Notes: a model not told the origin generated them from the letters alone. DNA of 47,966 nucleotides from Alphaproteobacteria bacterium (GCA_018654745.1 JABILA010000075.1:1-47966), one strand, 5' to 3'; shown: positions 16,483-24,672, counted from the stretch's first letter. Numbers and translations are program-made.

Positions 16483-17547
16483 ATGACCACTTCTCCCTGC
16501 CTGCCACGGGACGCCAAGGAAATCGCTGAAATGCTTGGCGATGTCGCCAACGACTTTTCAGGCAAAACCGTTTTGATGGCCGGTGGCATGGGCTTCCTTG
16601 GTCGATACTTCCAGGGCGTGTTTGAATATCTGAACCATAATGTCCTGGCGGAACCGTGTCGTTTGATCATCGCCGATAACATGATCACGGCGGGTAAAGC
16701 AGGCGAGGCCCTGACGGATTCCGGGAACTTCGAATTCAGCCAGGTGGATGTCTCCGGCGGCTTCGAGGTCGAAGGCCCTGTTGACTTTGTGATCAATCTG
16801 GCCGGTATCGCCAGTCCCTATTATTATCGGGCCTATCCTGTTGAAACCCTGGATGTTGCCGTCAATGGCACACGTCATTTGCTGGACCTGGCGCGTGACA
16901 AGGGAGCCCGTTTTACCTTTTTCAGTTCCAGTGAAATATATGGTGACCCCGACGCCAAACATATCCCGACGCCCGAAAGCTATCGCGGCAATGTATCCTG
17001 TCGTGGCCCCCGCGCCTGTTATGACGAAAGTAAACGTCTGGGTGAGACCCTGTGTTACATTTACCACGATACATACGGGACGCCGACCAACACCATCCGG
17101 CCCTTCAATGTTTATGGTCCCGGTATGCAGGAAGCCGATTACCGGGTGCTGCCAAACTTCGCCAGTTGCATCAAGGGCAGTCGAACGCTCAAGGTATACG
17201 GAACCGGTAATCAGACCCGTACTTTTTGTTACGTGACGGATGCCATTAACGGGTTCTTGCGCGTTGTGGCGCGTGGAGTGCCGGGCGAAGCCTATAACAT
17301 TGGCAATCCAACGCCGGAGATTTCGGTGTTTGAACTGGTTGAAGAAATTGAAAAAGTCCTTGGCAAGTCGATAGACAAGGAAGTCATCGAGTATCCTGAC
17401 AGCTATCCGGCGGATGAGCCAAACCGTCGCTGCCCTGATATCGTCAAGGCACGCCGGCAACTGGACTACAATCCGCAAGTCACCATTGCCGACGGCCTGA
17501 AAAGGTTTTTTGAATGGACGGACGAAACCTATGTGGGCGAGGAATAG
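16483..17547 (+). CDS. NAD-dependent sugar epimerase/dehydratase (extended SDR, UDP-glucuronate decarboxylase-like)
   Basis: The 354-residue enzyme is an extended short-chain dehydrogenase. The NAD-binding AGGMGFLGR lies near residues 33-41, the substrate loop FFSSSEIYGDP near 146, and the catalytic YDESK near 178-182. The RPFNVYGPGM segment, TRTFCYVTDAI and YNIGNP in the C-terminal half are most like UDP-xylose synthase or dTDP-glucose dehydratase-type enzymes acting on nucleotide sugars. An unusual ~30-residue N-terminal helical extension precedes the Rossmann fold. Exact substrate and reaction (decarboxylation, dehydration or epimerisation) cannot be fixed from sequence. It sits 23 bp after the C-methyltransferase gene. 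Confidence 0.82.
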   Translation: MTTSPCLPRDAKEIAEMLGDVANDFSGKTVLMAGGMGFLGRYFQGVFEYLNHNVLAEPCRLIIADNMITAGKAGEALTDSGNFEFSQVDVSGGFEVEGPVDFVINLAGIASPYYYRAYPVETLDVAVNGTRHLLDLARDKGARFTFFSSSEIYGDPDAKHIPTPESYRGNVSCRGPRACYDESKRLGETLCYIYHDTYGTPTNTIRPFNVYGPGMQEADYRVLPNFASCIKGSRTLKVYGTGNQTRTFCYVTDAINGFLRVVARGVPGEAYNIGNPTPEISVFELVEEIEKVLGKSIDKEVIEYPDSYPADEPNRRCPDIVKARRQLDYNPQVTIADGLKRFFEWTDETYVGEE

Positions 17548-17565
17548 AACCTGACAGGATCTGCC

Positions 17566-18456
17566 ATGCAGGCAAATGAGCAAATCAGACTTGGACTTGT
17601 CGGTACCGGTGCCTGGGGGTTGAAATATCTTCCGGCGACTGAAGAAGCGACAGGTGTCGTCCTGACCCATGTCGCCAGTCCGAACGCCCGACAAAAAACG
17701 TTTCCTGCATCTGTCGAAGTACATGAAGACTGGCGCGATCTTTTGAACCTGGGCCTTGATGGTCTGATCGTGGCAACGCCTCCTGATACTCATGCCGGGA
17801 TAACACGTGCTGCCCTCGAAGCAGGGCTGGCGGTGCTGGTGGAAAAGCCGGTGACATCCAACGCCGATGATGCCCGGGCCTTGCTTGATATGGCCCGATC
17901 AAAGAAGGCTATCCTGCAAGTCGGGCACATTGATCTACAAAATCCGGCATTAGTGGCCGTGCTGGATCAATTGCCGCAGCACCAGGACATTAAACAGGTC
18001 GCAGGGGGCTGGTCCAATGCGGGCCCCTGGCGTGATGATGCAGAGCCATTGTGGGACTGGGGTCCACATCCACTGGCCTGTGCGCTGCGGGTGACGGATT
18101 TTGATAATACCCAAATGACAGCCAGCATTGAAGAAGTGGGGCAGGGCAGGCTGTATCACATGCAGGGCGATTTCGGAGGTGTGGATGTCGATTTGACATT
18201 TGGCAATGGCAGTACAAAACGTCAGCGCTGGATGGAAATTTCGACGGTGGATCATGTCTTTCGTTATGACGATGACGTCGACGACAAGGCGAAGTGCGAT
18301 GACAAGTCGCTGGATTACGCCAAAACACCTGCACTGACGGCCCAGGTTGAACGTTTTGCCGATAGCATTCGACAGGGTGGGCAAGATACCTTGGATGCCG
18401 AACTGGCCCTGGAAGTGATTAAATTGCTGGAGCGGATCGAAAAATTAACGATTTGA
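17566..18456 (+). CDS. Gfo/Idh/MocA-family oxidoreductase
   Basis: The 296-residue protein has the N-terminal NAD(P)-binding motif GLVGTGAWG (10-18) and the family's EKPV motif near 93-96, whose Lys is usually catalytic. The C-terminal alpha/beta domain has WDWGPHPLA in place of the usual D-x-x-x-H substrate motif, with Asp and His still present. It is shorter than the usual 330-380 residues, mostly in the C-terminal domain. In this position it probably oxidises or reduces a nucleotide-sugar ketone made by the preceding SDR. It is the last obvious member of the glycan cluster, 18 bp after the epimerase gene. Confidence 0.82.
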   Translation: MQANEQIRLGLVGTGAWGLKYLPATEEATGVVLTHVASPNARQKTFPASVEVHEDWRDLLNLGLDGLIVATPPDTHAGITRAALEAGLAVLVEKPVTSNADDARALLDMARSKKAILQVGHIDLQNPALVAVLDQLPQHQDIKQVAGGWSNAGPWRDDAEPLWDWGPHPLACALRVTDFDNTQMTASIEEVGQGRLYHMQGDFGGVDVDLTFGNGSTKRQRWMEISTVDHVFRYDDDVDDKAKCDDKSLDYAKTPALTAQVERFADSIRQGGQDTLDAELALEVIKLLERIEKLTI

Positions 18457-18526
18457 GCGATTGCCAGAGACCGGGCGGGTTTGTCATGATGCGCGTCGAG
18501 CAATTTTAATGTGCAAGGAATATAGC

Positions 18527-18874
18527 ATGAGCATTACCCGTATCAATTCCGGTCCCCGCATGAGTCAGTGCGTTGTGCACGGTGACACCATCTACACAGC
18601 AGGCCAGGTAGCCGACGACAGGGACGCCGATGTGGCGGGCCAGACATCGCAAATCCTCGCCAAGCTGGATGCTTTGTTGGCTGAAGCTGGCAGCGACAAA
18701 TCAAAAATCCTGTCCGCGACAATCTGGATGTCTGATATCTCTGCTTTCAATGAAATGAACGGCGTCTGGGATGCCTGGGTCGATACTGACAATCCGCCAG
18801 CCCGCGCTTGCGTCGAAAGCAAACTCGCCTTGCCAGCCTTCAAGGTTGAAATCGGCATCATTGCCGCGAAGTAA
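18527..18874 (+). CDS. RidA-family (YjgF/YER057c/UK114) enamine/imine deaminase-like protein
   Basis: From ATG 18527 (AAGGAA 6-7 bp upstream) the protein has 115 residues, the normal size for the trimeric RidA fold. Typical segments are YTAGQVADD near 25, TSQILAKLDALLAEAGS near 41, and the C-terminal PARACVESKLALPAFKVEI. The Arg in PARACVES matches the substrate-carboxylate-binding Arg of active RidA proteins (usually R in PxRxxV). RidA removes reactive enamines/imines. It lies 70 bp beyond the Gfo/Idh gene and is closed by a strong terminator; whether it belongs functionally to the glycan cluster is doubtful. Confidence 0.88.
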   Translation: MSITRINSGPRMSQCVVHGDTIYTAGQVADDRDADVAGQTSQILAKLDALLAEAGSDKSKILSATIWMSDISAFNEMNGVWDAWVDTDNPPARACVESKLALPAFKVEIGIIAAK

Positions 18875-18880
18875 AATTGT

Positions 18881-18920
18881 TTCGTCATGGCTGTGTTTTG
18901 CACAGCCATGACGGAATTTC
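18881..18920. terminator. Strong bidirectional intrinsic terminator
   Basis: CGTCATGGCTGTG (18883-18895) and CACAGCCATGACG (18901-18913) form a perfect 13-bp stem with the loop TTTTG. T-rich sequence follows on both strands. It sits between two converging genes (ridA-like ending at 18874 and the dehydrogenase ending at 18920) and can serve both. Confidence 0.85.
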
Positions 18921-19834
18921 TATTTCCTTGGCAACTCAAGACCCGCCCGCGCGGCATAGATTTTGGCGACAGCGGCATCGTCTTCCTTGCCAAAACCTGA
19001 GCCGCTGGCCATGACGAATTGATCAAGGGCGGTTGAGGCCAGGGGAGCTTCAAATTCCTGTTTGCGGGCCGCTTCGGTGACAATGCCCAGGTCTTTTACA
19101 AAAATGTCGACTGCGGAACGCGGCGCGTAGTCGTCTTCCAGAATATGCGGCACCCGGTTTTCAAACATCCAGGATGTGCCTGCACATTTGCTGATCACGT
19201 CATAGCAGGATTGTGCATCAATACCCTGCGACAGACCAAAAGTGACGGCTTCTGCTGCGGCGGCAATATGCACTCCGGCCAACAACTGGTTCACAACTTT
19301 CATGGCTGAACCAGGTCCTGCCTGATCTCCCAACCGGAAAACTGTTTCGGCCATGGCTTCCAAAGCCGGGGCCGACGCCTCAAAGGCAGCCGCTGTACCC
19401 GACGCCATGATGCTCAGGTCCCCAGTCGCTGCTTTGACCGCACCGCCGCTGATGGGGCAATCCAGATACAGCACGCCCGTTTCTGCCAACCGTGCCTCCA
19501 TGGCCCGGGCAAAGTCAGGATCGACGGTGGTGCAAGCCATGACCACGGCACCTGGCTTCAGGTCAGCTGCGATACCTTCTTCGCCAAACAGGACATCTTC
19601 GGTTTGCGCCGCATTCACAACCACAATGACCACGATATCGATTTCTGCGGCAGTTTCTTTTCGACTTCCAGGGTCCTTGCCACCCTGTTCCTTGAAGCGT
19701 TTTTCCTGATCCGGTGAAATATCATACCCGACAGTCGGCAGCTGTGCCTGCAACAGGGAACTGGCCATGCCGTATCCCATGGAACCAAGGCCAAAGACAG
19801 CGACGGTGGGGCGGGATGAAGGTGAAGGTGTCAT
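18920..19834 (-). CDS. ltnD: 3-hydroxyisobutyrate-dehydrogenase-family enzyme, probably L-threonate dehydrogenase
   Basis: The 304-residue beta-hydroxyacid dehydrogenase has the NAD(P) site FGLGSMGYGMA near 14-24, the substrate-binding DCPISGGAVKAATGDL in the middle, and the catalytic-lysine segment GSAMKVVNQLLAG about 50 residues later. Its closest functional class appears to be LtnD, which oxidises L-threonate to 2-oxo-tetronate. The presence of otnC and otnK genes at 27740-29631, which act later in that pathway, supports the call. The 2-oxo-tetronate isomerase OtnI is not in the window. Alternatives within the family are tartronate-semialdehyde reductase and 3-hydroxyisobutyrate dehydrogenase. 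Confidence 0.72.
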   Translation of the reverse strand: MTPSPSSRPTVAVFGLGSMGYGMASSLLQAQLPTVGYDISPDQEKRFKEQGGKDPGSRKETAAEIDIVVIVVVNAAQTEDVLFGEEGIAADLKPGAVVMACTTVDPDFARAMEARLAETGVLYLDCPISGGAVKAATGDLSIMASGTAAAFEASAPALEAMAETVFRLGDQAGPGSAMKVVNQLLAGVHIAAAAEAVTFGLSQGIDAQSCYDVISKCAGTSWMFENRVPHILEDDYAPRSAVDIFVKDLGIVTEAARKQEFEAPLASTALDQFVMASGSGFGKEDDAAVAKIYAARAGLELPRK

Positions 19835-19926
19835 TGTGAATAATTACCTGACGCAACAAGAGATAAGGACAAAGCCGTCAGCGGGACCGGGGCCAACGTG
19901 CGCCATTAACCACTGTTGGCAACATT

Positions 19927-19962
19927 GTTTCAATAGTTTCAATGGTTTCAGTTGTTTCAGCC
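19927..19962. repeat. Four 9-bp iterations of GTTTCA upstream of mddA
   Basis: GTTTCA starts at 19927, 19936, 19945 and 19954, an exact 9-bp period, with variable three-base spacers. The array lies in the 211 bp between the divergent dehydrogenase and mddA genes. It could be a set of regulator half-sites or simple slippage; the period is shorter than a helical turn. Confidence 0.5.
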
Positions 19963-19981
19963 TGGTTGTGTTCCTGCTTTC

Positions 19982-20025
19982 CCACCCTTACGTGGTGGAC
20001 AGGGACGGCAAGCCAGCCGTCTTTT
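19982..20025 (+). promoter_or_regulatory. Two hairpins, the second terminator-like, in the mddA leader
   Basis: CCACC/GGTGG (19982-19998) is followed by GACGGC-AAGCCA-GCCGTC (20004-20021) and then TTTT. The T run ends about 20 bp before the mddA start. This could attenuate transcription of mddA or terminate an upstream transcript. I could not match it to a known SAM or SAH riboswitch. Confidence 0.4.
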
Positions 20026-20045
20026 CTGAACCTAGGGGAATTATT

Positions 20046-20801
20046 ATGGGTAAGTATTTTTCATTGATTTTTGGGGGCGTTTGTTATGTTGCAGCCGTTG
20101 CATCTGTTGGCTATGCGATCGGATTTGAAGAGAACCTCATCGTACCCAAGTCGGTTGATACCGCGACCGTCGGCACAGTCTTCGCCGCGATTTTCACAAA
20201 TGTCATTTTCCTCTCACTCTTTGTCGTCCAGCACACGATCATGGCGCGACCTGCTTTCAAAAGATGGCTCACAGGCTTTGTGCCAAAGCATCTGGAGCGC
20301 ACGATCTTTATTCTGGCCTCGACCGTTGCCCTGAGCCTGATCCTCTATTTCTGGAAGCCGATCCCCGGCGAAGTCTGGGATGTGCGGGGTACGATGTTCG
20401 GCAATGTGCTGATGGTGATCAATTTTGTCGGCTGGGCAATCTTCTTATGGGCGACCTTTCTGATCAATCATTTTGAACTGTTTGGATTGCAACAGGTCTG
20501 GAATAACTTCCGCGGCACCAGCGCCCCGAAAATGGCTTTCAAGACACCAGCCATGTACAAATTGTGCCGCCATCCCATGATGTTCGGTTTTATGGTCGCC
20601 TTCTGGGCCACACAGCACATGTCCGTCAGTCACCTTTTTCTGACGGTTGCGATTACAGCTTATATCTTTATCGGCATGTGGTTCGAGGAACGCGATCTGG
20701 TTGTCGCCCTGGGCGAGCGTTACAAGGCCTATCAGCAACAGGTGCCAAAAATCCTGCCGCTGGGACCACGTCGTAATAAGACTTATGTACTTGAAGATTA
20801 A
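20046..20801 (+). CDS. mddA: Methanethiol S-methyltransferase (NnrU/ICMT-like membrane protein)
   Basis: MddA methylates methanethiol with SAM to give dimethyl sulfide. The 251-residue protein begins at ATG 20046 with GGGGAA 6 bp upstream. It has about five membrane helices. Family-typical segments are YAIGFEENLIVPKSVD near 24-39, VQHTIMARPAFKRW near 60-73, INHFELFGLQQVW near 140, and the C-terminal SAM-binding CRHPMMFGFM plus FEERDLV, as in isoprenylcysteine methyltransferases. The resemblance to MddA proteins over the whole length, rather than only the C-terminal motif, is the reason for the specific call. The frame stays open upstream to 19767, but that part has no homology. Confidence 0.78.
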   Translation: MGKYFSLIFGGVCYVAAVASVGYAIGFEENLIVPKSVDTATVGTVFAAIFTNVIFLSLFVVQHTIMARPAFKRWLTGFVPKHLERTIFILASTVALSLILYFWKPIPGEVWDVRGTMFGNVLMVINFVGWAIFLWATFLINHFELFGLQQVWNNFRGTSAPKMAFKTPAMYKLCRHPMMFGFMVAFWATQHMSVSHLFLTVAITAYIFIGMWFEERDLVVALGERYKAYQQQVPKILPLGPRRNKTYVLED

Positions 20802-20872
20802 TGCGGAAACATTGCTGAAATCGGAACGCGGAACTATGTTGAACCCAACGTAAATTAATTCCGGTTTCAGTT

Positions 20873-21682
20873 ATGAGCATTCTTTCCTGGCGGGACCTTG
20901 AAGTCGATTATACCGACAATGGACAAGGTCCCGCCGTTATTTTGATCCACGGGGGCGCCAGCAATAATCGTCAGTGGGAACCCCTGATCGACCAGTTGCA
21001 GGATCGCTATCGGGTTCTGGCCGTTAATCTGCGTGGCACCGGCAAGACTTCGACCTGGCCACCTGGCAAGCCGCAACCGCTGTCGGCACAGACCCAATTG
21101 ATCGAAGCCCTGGCTGAATTTGTCGGCGGACCTGTGTCACTGGTTGGGCACTCCTACGGTGGCACCATTGCCATGAAGGTCGCGCAAACGACAGCCGTGC
21201 ACATCAGCAAGATGATTCTGATCGAGCCCAATCCGTTTTTCCTGCTCAACCGTCCAGGTTATGAAGACGGGCGGGCTGATATTGATATTATGGCTGAACC
21301 CTTTCAACGTCTGGCCGCGGAGGATCGGTGGTCAGAGATCGGCGTGCATTTTATCGATTACTGGTTTGGCACTGGCAGCTGGCAGGCCATGGGGGAAAAA
21401 CGACGGATGAGCATTTCAGCCATGATGCCGACCATTCGCAGTGCCTGGGACGGATTGATGCATGATCCGGTGCCCATCGAAACCTGGGCCGATATCGCCA
21501 CACGCACGTTGTTGATCACCTCGGCCGATACCCGCCTGTCCGTCAAATGCATTCGCGACCAGATGCGGGATCACTTGCCGGGCCTTTCATATGCCGAAAC
21601 ACCTGAAGGTGGTCACATGGCGATTGTCAGCAAACCTGATCTGGTGAACCCGGATATCATCCGTTTTCTGGATCAGACCTGA
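20873..21682 (+). CDS. Alpha/beta-fold hydrolase
   Basis: The 269-residue protein shows the alpha/beta hydrolase order: oxyanion-hole strand ILIHGGASNNRQW near 23-35, the RGTGKTS loop, the nucleophile elbow GHSYGG with Ser near residue 98, and the catalytic His in PEGGHMAIV near the end. A lid domain lies around residues 125-200. The substrate is unknown: esterase, epoxide hydrolase and C-C hydrolase activities are all possible. It lies 71 bp after mddA and may share its transcript. Its last 26 bp overlap the 3' end of the converging LLM-family gene, and the overlap is coding in both. Confidence 0.85.
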   Translation: MSILSWRDLEVDYTDNGQGPAVILIHGGASNNRQWEPLIDQLQDRYRVLAVNLRGTGKTSTWPPGKPQPLSAQTQLIEALAEFVGGPVSLVGHSYGGTIAMKVAQTTAVHISKMILIEPNPFFLLNRPGYEDGRADIDIMAEPFQRLAAEDRWSEIGVHFIDYWFGTGSWQAMGEKRRMSISAMMPTIRSAWDGLMHDPVPIETWADIATRTLLITSADTRLSVKCIRDQMRDHLPGLSYAETPEGGHMAIVSKPDLVNPDIIRFLDQT

Positions 21683-22673
21683 AGACGTCTGCCAACAGTT
21701 CATAAGATCTGGCCCGAGCTGCATAATCGTGGGTGATGGTCACGACAACGGCTTCCTCAACGCGGTACTTCGCCAAAACTTCTTCCAGGCCTTTTTTGAC
21801 TTGCTCGGGCGCGCCAACAATGTTGCGACGGCGGTGATAATCCCGGCGCTGTAATTCTAAGTCACTATATTCATAGGCCAGGGCTTCCTCGACCGTGGGC
21901 ACCGGGCCGATCTGACCAAGGTCCAGACGCACCCGCCACAAGTCGCGGCTTGCACTCAGACGAACGGCTTCTTCTTCGGTGTCGGCGCAGATCACAAAGA
22001 CACCAATGCTGCCCCGCGGTTTTGCCAATAATTCAGACGGCTGAAAGCGCATCTGATAGGACCGCATCATCGCCGGTCCACTTTCATCGGTGATGAAATG
22101 GGCAAAGGAATAAGGCACCCCGAAATGCGCCGCCAGTTGTGCCGACTGGTCACTGGAGCCCAACATCCAAAGCTGTGGCGTGCGGTCCAGTTGCGGCGAG
22201 GCATGAATACCCGTGAAGGGATGATCTGCTGGCAGGCCATCACCCAGCAAGGCAATCAGGTCCTGCACCTGGTTTGGGTAAATGTCGGGACCGCGCGGTT
22301 GCTGGCCATAGGCCAGGGCCTGGGCCGTGCGCTGGTCACTGCCAGGGGCGCGGCCAATGCCAAGATCAATGCGTCCGGGATAAAAAGTTTCCAGCAGACG
22401 AAAGCTTTCCGCGACTTTCAAAGGCGAATAATGAGACAGCATCACGCCGCCGGTACCAACCCGGATATTGTCTGTTCTCGCTGCAATCTGTCCCACCAGC
22501 ATCTCGGGTGCCGCACCTGCCAGACCGTCAGAGGCATGGTGCTCAGCAACCCAATAGCGATGGTATCCCAGTTTGTCCGCCAGTTGCGCCAGCTTGATGG
22601 TTTCCAGAATTGCCGTTTCAGGCGTGCCACCGGACTGTACCGGCGATTGATCCAATACTGAAAGGATAGTCAT
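21657..22673 (-). CDS. LLM-class flavin-dependent oxidoreductase (luciferase-like)
   Basis: The 338-residue protein is a bacterial-luciferase-fold monooxygenase of the YhbW-like MsnO8 type. Markers are LDQSPVQSG at the N-terminus, YHRYWVAEHHASDG near 37-50, GTGGVMLSHYSPLKVAE near 73, and PGRIDLGIGRAPGSD near 99-113. The C-terminal third is a charged helical region. It should use reduced flavin and oxygen on an unidentified substrate. Luciferase-like enzymes sometimes act on sulfonates or dimethyl sulfide, and mddA is close by, but that link is only suggestive because the genes are in different transcription units. The 3' end overlaps that of the hydrolase by 26 bp. Confidence 0.85.
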   Translation of the reverse strand: MTILSVLDQSPVQSGGTPETAILETIKLAQLADKLGYHRYWVAEHHASDGLAGAAPEMLVGQIAARTDNIRVGTGGVMLSHYSPLKVAESFRLLETFYPGRIDLGIGRAPGSDQRTAQALAYGQQPRGPDIYPNQVQDLIALLGDGLPADHPFTGIHASPQLDRTPQLWMLGSSDQSAQLAAHFGVPYSFAHFITDESGPAMMRSYQMRFQPSELLAKPRGSIGVFVICADTEEEAVRLSASRDLWRVRLDLGQIGPVPTVEEALAYEYSDLELQRRDYHRRRNIVGAPEQVKKGLEEVLAKYRVEEAVVVTITHDYAARARSYELLADVFRSDPENG

Positions 22674-22920
22674 AAAAGGCCATTGTCCTTCGTCTTGGTG
22701 AAGATTGATTGCGCGAATACCAGATTAGCTATGCATTTATTGCAATTGTCTGTTTCGCTTGACTTGAAGCAGAAAACCAACGATACAGCACGCTTCCCGC
22801 TGGCGCGATTGTTGTCGTGACTTTTGGCGGGATTTTTTTGTAACGTGTTCCGTCGTGAAAGGCATGGCCGATTTATCGGGTATGTTCAGGGTATCAAGGC
22901 CCGACGTCATTGCGGAATTC

Positions 22921-22941
22921 GGATGGACCTCAAGTCCATCC
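22921..22941 (+). promoter_or_regulatory. 5'UTR hairpin just before the RNA helicase start
   Basis: GGATGGAC and GTCCATCC form a perfect 8-bp stem with loop CTCAA. It ends about 10 bp before the ribosome binding site of the helicase gene at 22963. It may control translation or mRNA stability. No T-tract follows, so it is not a terminator. The rest of the 289-bp gap (22674-22962) shows nothing else I can support. Confidence 0.4.
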
Positions 22942-22962
22942 CATAACCGCAAGGGTAACGAC

Positions 22963-24672
22963 ATGACAACGTTTGCCGCACTTGATTTGTGCGCTCCGCT
23001 TCTATCCGCCATTGATAAACAGGGCTTTACAGCCCCGACCGACATTCAGTCCACAGCCATTCCATCCTTGATGGAAGGCAATGACCTTATGGGTGCGGCG
23101 CAAACAGGTGGCGGCAAGACCGCTGCGTTCCTGCTGCCGATCCTGCACAAGTTGATCGAAGAGAACGAACGCCCTGAACCTGGTTCACCCAAAGTTCTGA
23201 TCCTGGCCCCGACCCGCGAACTGGCCCAGCAAATCGGTGATACCGTCCGCGCCTTCAAGCAAGGCTCAAAACTTTTTTACACCGTCATTTATGGTGGTGC
23301 GCCGTACAACAAACAGCTGTTTGACCTGCGTCGTGGTGTGCATATCGTCATCGCCACACCAGGCCGTATGCATGACCACATTGATCGCGGCTCACTGCGC
23401 ATGGACAAGGTCACAACTTTTGTTCTGGACGAATGTGATCGCATGCTGGACATGGGCTTTGTCGATGAAGTGCGCAAAGTAGCAGCTTCCATGCCGAAGC
23501 AACGCCAGACCATTATGTTTTCGGCGACCATGAACCCCGGCGTCAAAAAGCTGTCCGCAAGTTTGCTGAACAACCCGGTCTTTGTCGAAGTGGCAAGGGA
23601 AAATTCAGTTGCCGAAGAAATCGATCACCGGGTTGTCCGTTGCAAGCACGGCGACAAGAGAAAATTGCTGACGCATTTGCTGGAGCGCGAAGAATTTAGC
23701 CGCGCCCTGATTTTTGTCCGCACCAAATCCATGACCGAAACCATCGCCGAGGAATTACAGGAAGCGGGTTACAAGGCCGACTCAATCCATGGGGATCGTA
23801 AACAAAATATCCGCCAGAAAATGCTGCGCAATTTCACCAATGGCAAGATCGATGTTCTGGTCGCGACTGATGTTGCCGCGCGTGGCCTGGATGTAAAAGA
23901 CATCTCCCATGTGATCAATTTTGATATGCCTATGGAAGCTGATGCTTATATTCACCGCGTTGGCCGTACCGGTCGCGCCGGTGCCAAGGGCCGGGCTTTC
24001 TCCATCTGCAGCAATACAGACGTCAACTTGCTGCGCGGTGTTGAACGCCTGCTCAGCCAAAAAGTTGCTGTCGATATTGACCATCCCTATCATGACGAAA
24101 GTGGTTCGTGGTCGGACAGAAATAGCAAAAAGAACAAGGGCAAGCCAGGTCGCAAGTTCTCTGGTAAATCCTTCGGCAGGCATGAGCCTTCGACAGGTAA
24201 CAGCTATAACCCGAACCGCAAGTTTGCAGGCGAGTTGCCAAAGTCCGACGCGGCGAGTGCGCCAGCGCCAGCCGAGGGTCGCAAGCCGGGCCGCAAGTTT
24301 CGCCCCGAAGGACCGGCGAAAGAATTTGCTGCCAATAAATATGATGCACCAAAAGCCAACAAATATGACGCCTCAAAAGCCAAGGTCGATGCGCCTAAAG
24401 CCAAGAAGCGTAAAGGCCCGCGGAATTTCGACGAAGTGTTTGACGTCGATCCCATGGCTATCAACAGCCTGAAGGCCAAAGTTGCCAACGCCAAGGCACC
24501 GTCCAAAGACGACAAGCCCGCCAAGGCCAAAAAGACCGGCAAACCTTTCACCGAAAAGGGTGCCAAGTTCAGCAAACCTGGCAAAGGCGGCAAGTTTGAC
24601 AAGTCAGGCAAGCCAACCCGCAAGCTTGGTCCCCGTCGTTTCAAGGGCCAGAAGAAAAAACAGGCTGCCTGA
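22963..24672 (+). CDS. ATP-dependent RNA helicase, RhlE-like, with a DECD motif II
   Basis: The 569-residue protein starts at ATG 22963 with AAGGG upstream. All helicase motifs are present: AQTGGGKTAAF (I), PTRELAQQ (Ia), TPGR (Ib), SAT (III), and ATDVAARGLD and HRVGRTGRAG in domain 2. Motif II reads DECD instead of DEAD, unusual for a bacterial RhlE-type enzyme. From about residue 385 the protein is a low-complexity Lys/Gly/Pro/Ala-rich tail containing near repeats of NKYDAPKA and SGKSFG-like segments, typical of RNA-binding extensions. It probably unwinds rRNA or structured mRNA, perhaps in cold adaptation. A 5'UTR hairpin at 22921-22941 may regulate it. Confidence 0.92.
   Translation: MTTFAALDLCAPLLSAIDKQGFTAPTDIQSTAIPSLMEGNDLMGAAQTGGGKTAAFLLPILHKLIEENERPEPGSPKVLILAPTRELAQQIGDTVRAFKQGSKLFYTVIYGGAPYNKQLFDLRRGVHIVIATPGRMHDHIDRGSLRMDKVTTFVLDECDRMLDMGFVDEVRKVAASMPKQRQTIMFSATMNPGVKKLSASLLNNPVFVEVARENSVAEEIDHRVVRCKHGDKRKLLTHLLEREEFSRALIFVRTKSMTETIAEELQEAGYKADSIHGDRKQNIRQKMLRNFTNGKIDVLVATDVAARGLDVKDISHVINFDMPMEADAYIHRVGRTGRAGAKGRAFSICSNTDVNLLRGVERLLSQKVAVDIDHPYHDESGSWSDRNSKKNKGKPGRKFSGKSFGRHEPSTGNSYNPNRKFAGELPKSDAASAPAPAEGRKPGRKFRPEGPAKEFAANKYDAPKANKYDASKAKVDAPKAKKRKGPRNFDEVFDVDPMAINSLKAKVANAKAPSKDDKPAKAKKTGKPFTEKGAKFSKPGKGGKFDKSGKPTRKLGPRRFKGQKKKQAA

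Noticed and set aside
19767..20045. N-terminal extension of mddA in the same open frame
   Set aside because: The extension overlaps the divergent dehydrogenase gene, contains a 9-bp repeat array and has no homology; a good ribosome binding site precedes ATG 20046.
19835..20045. SAM or SAH riboswitch upstream of mddA
   Set aside because: Hairpins are present but I could not recognise the conserved core of SAM-I, SAM-II, SAM/SAH or SAH classes; kept only as an unexplained leader structure.
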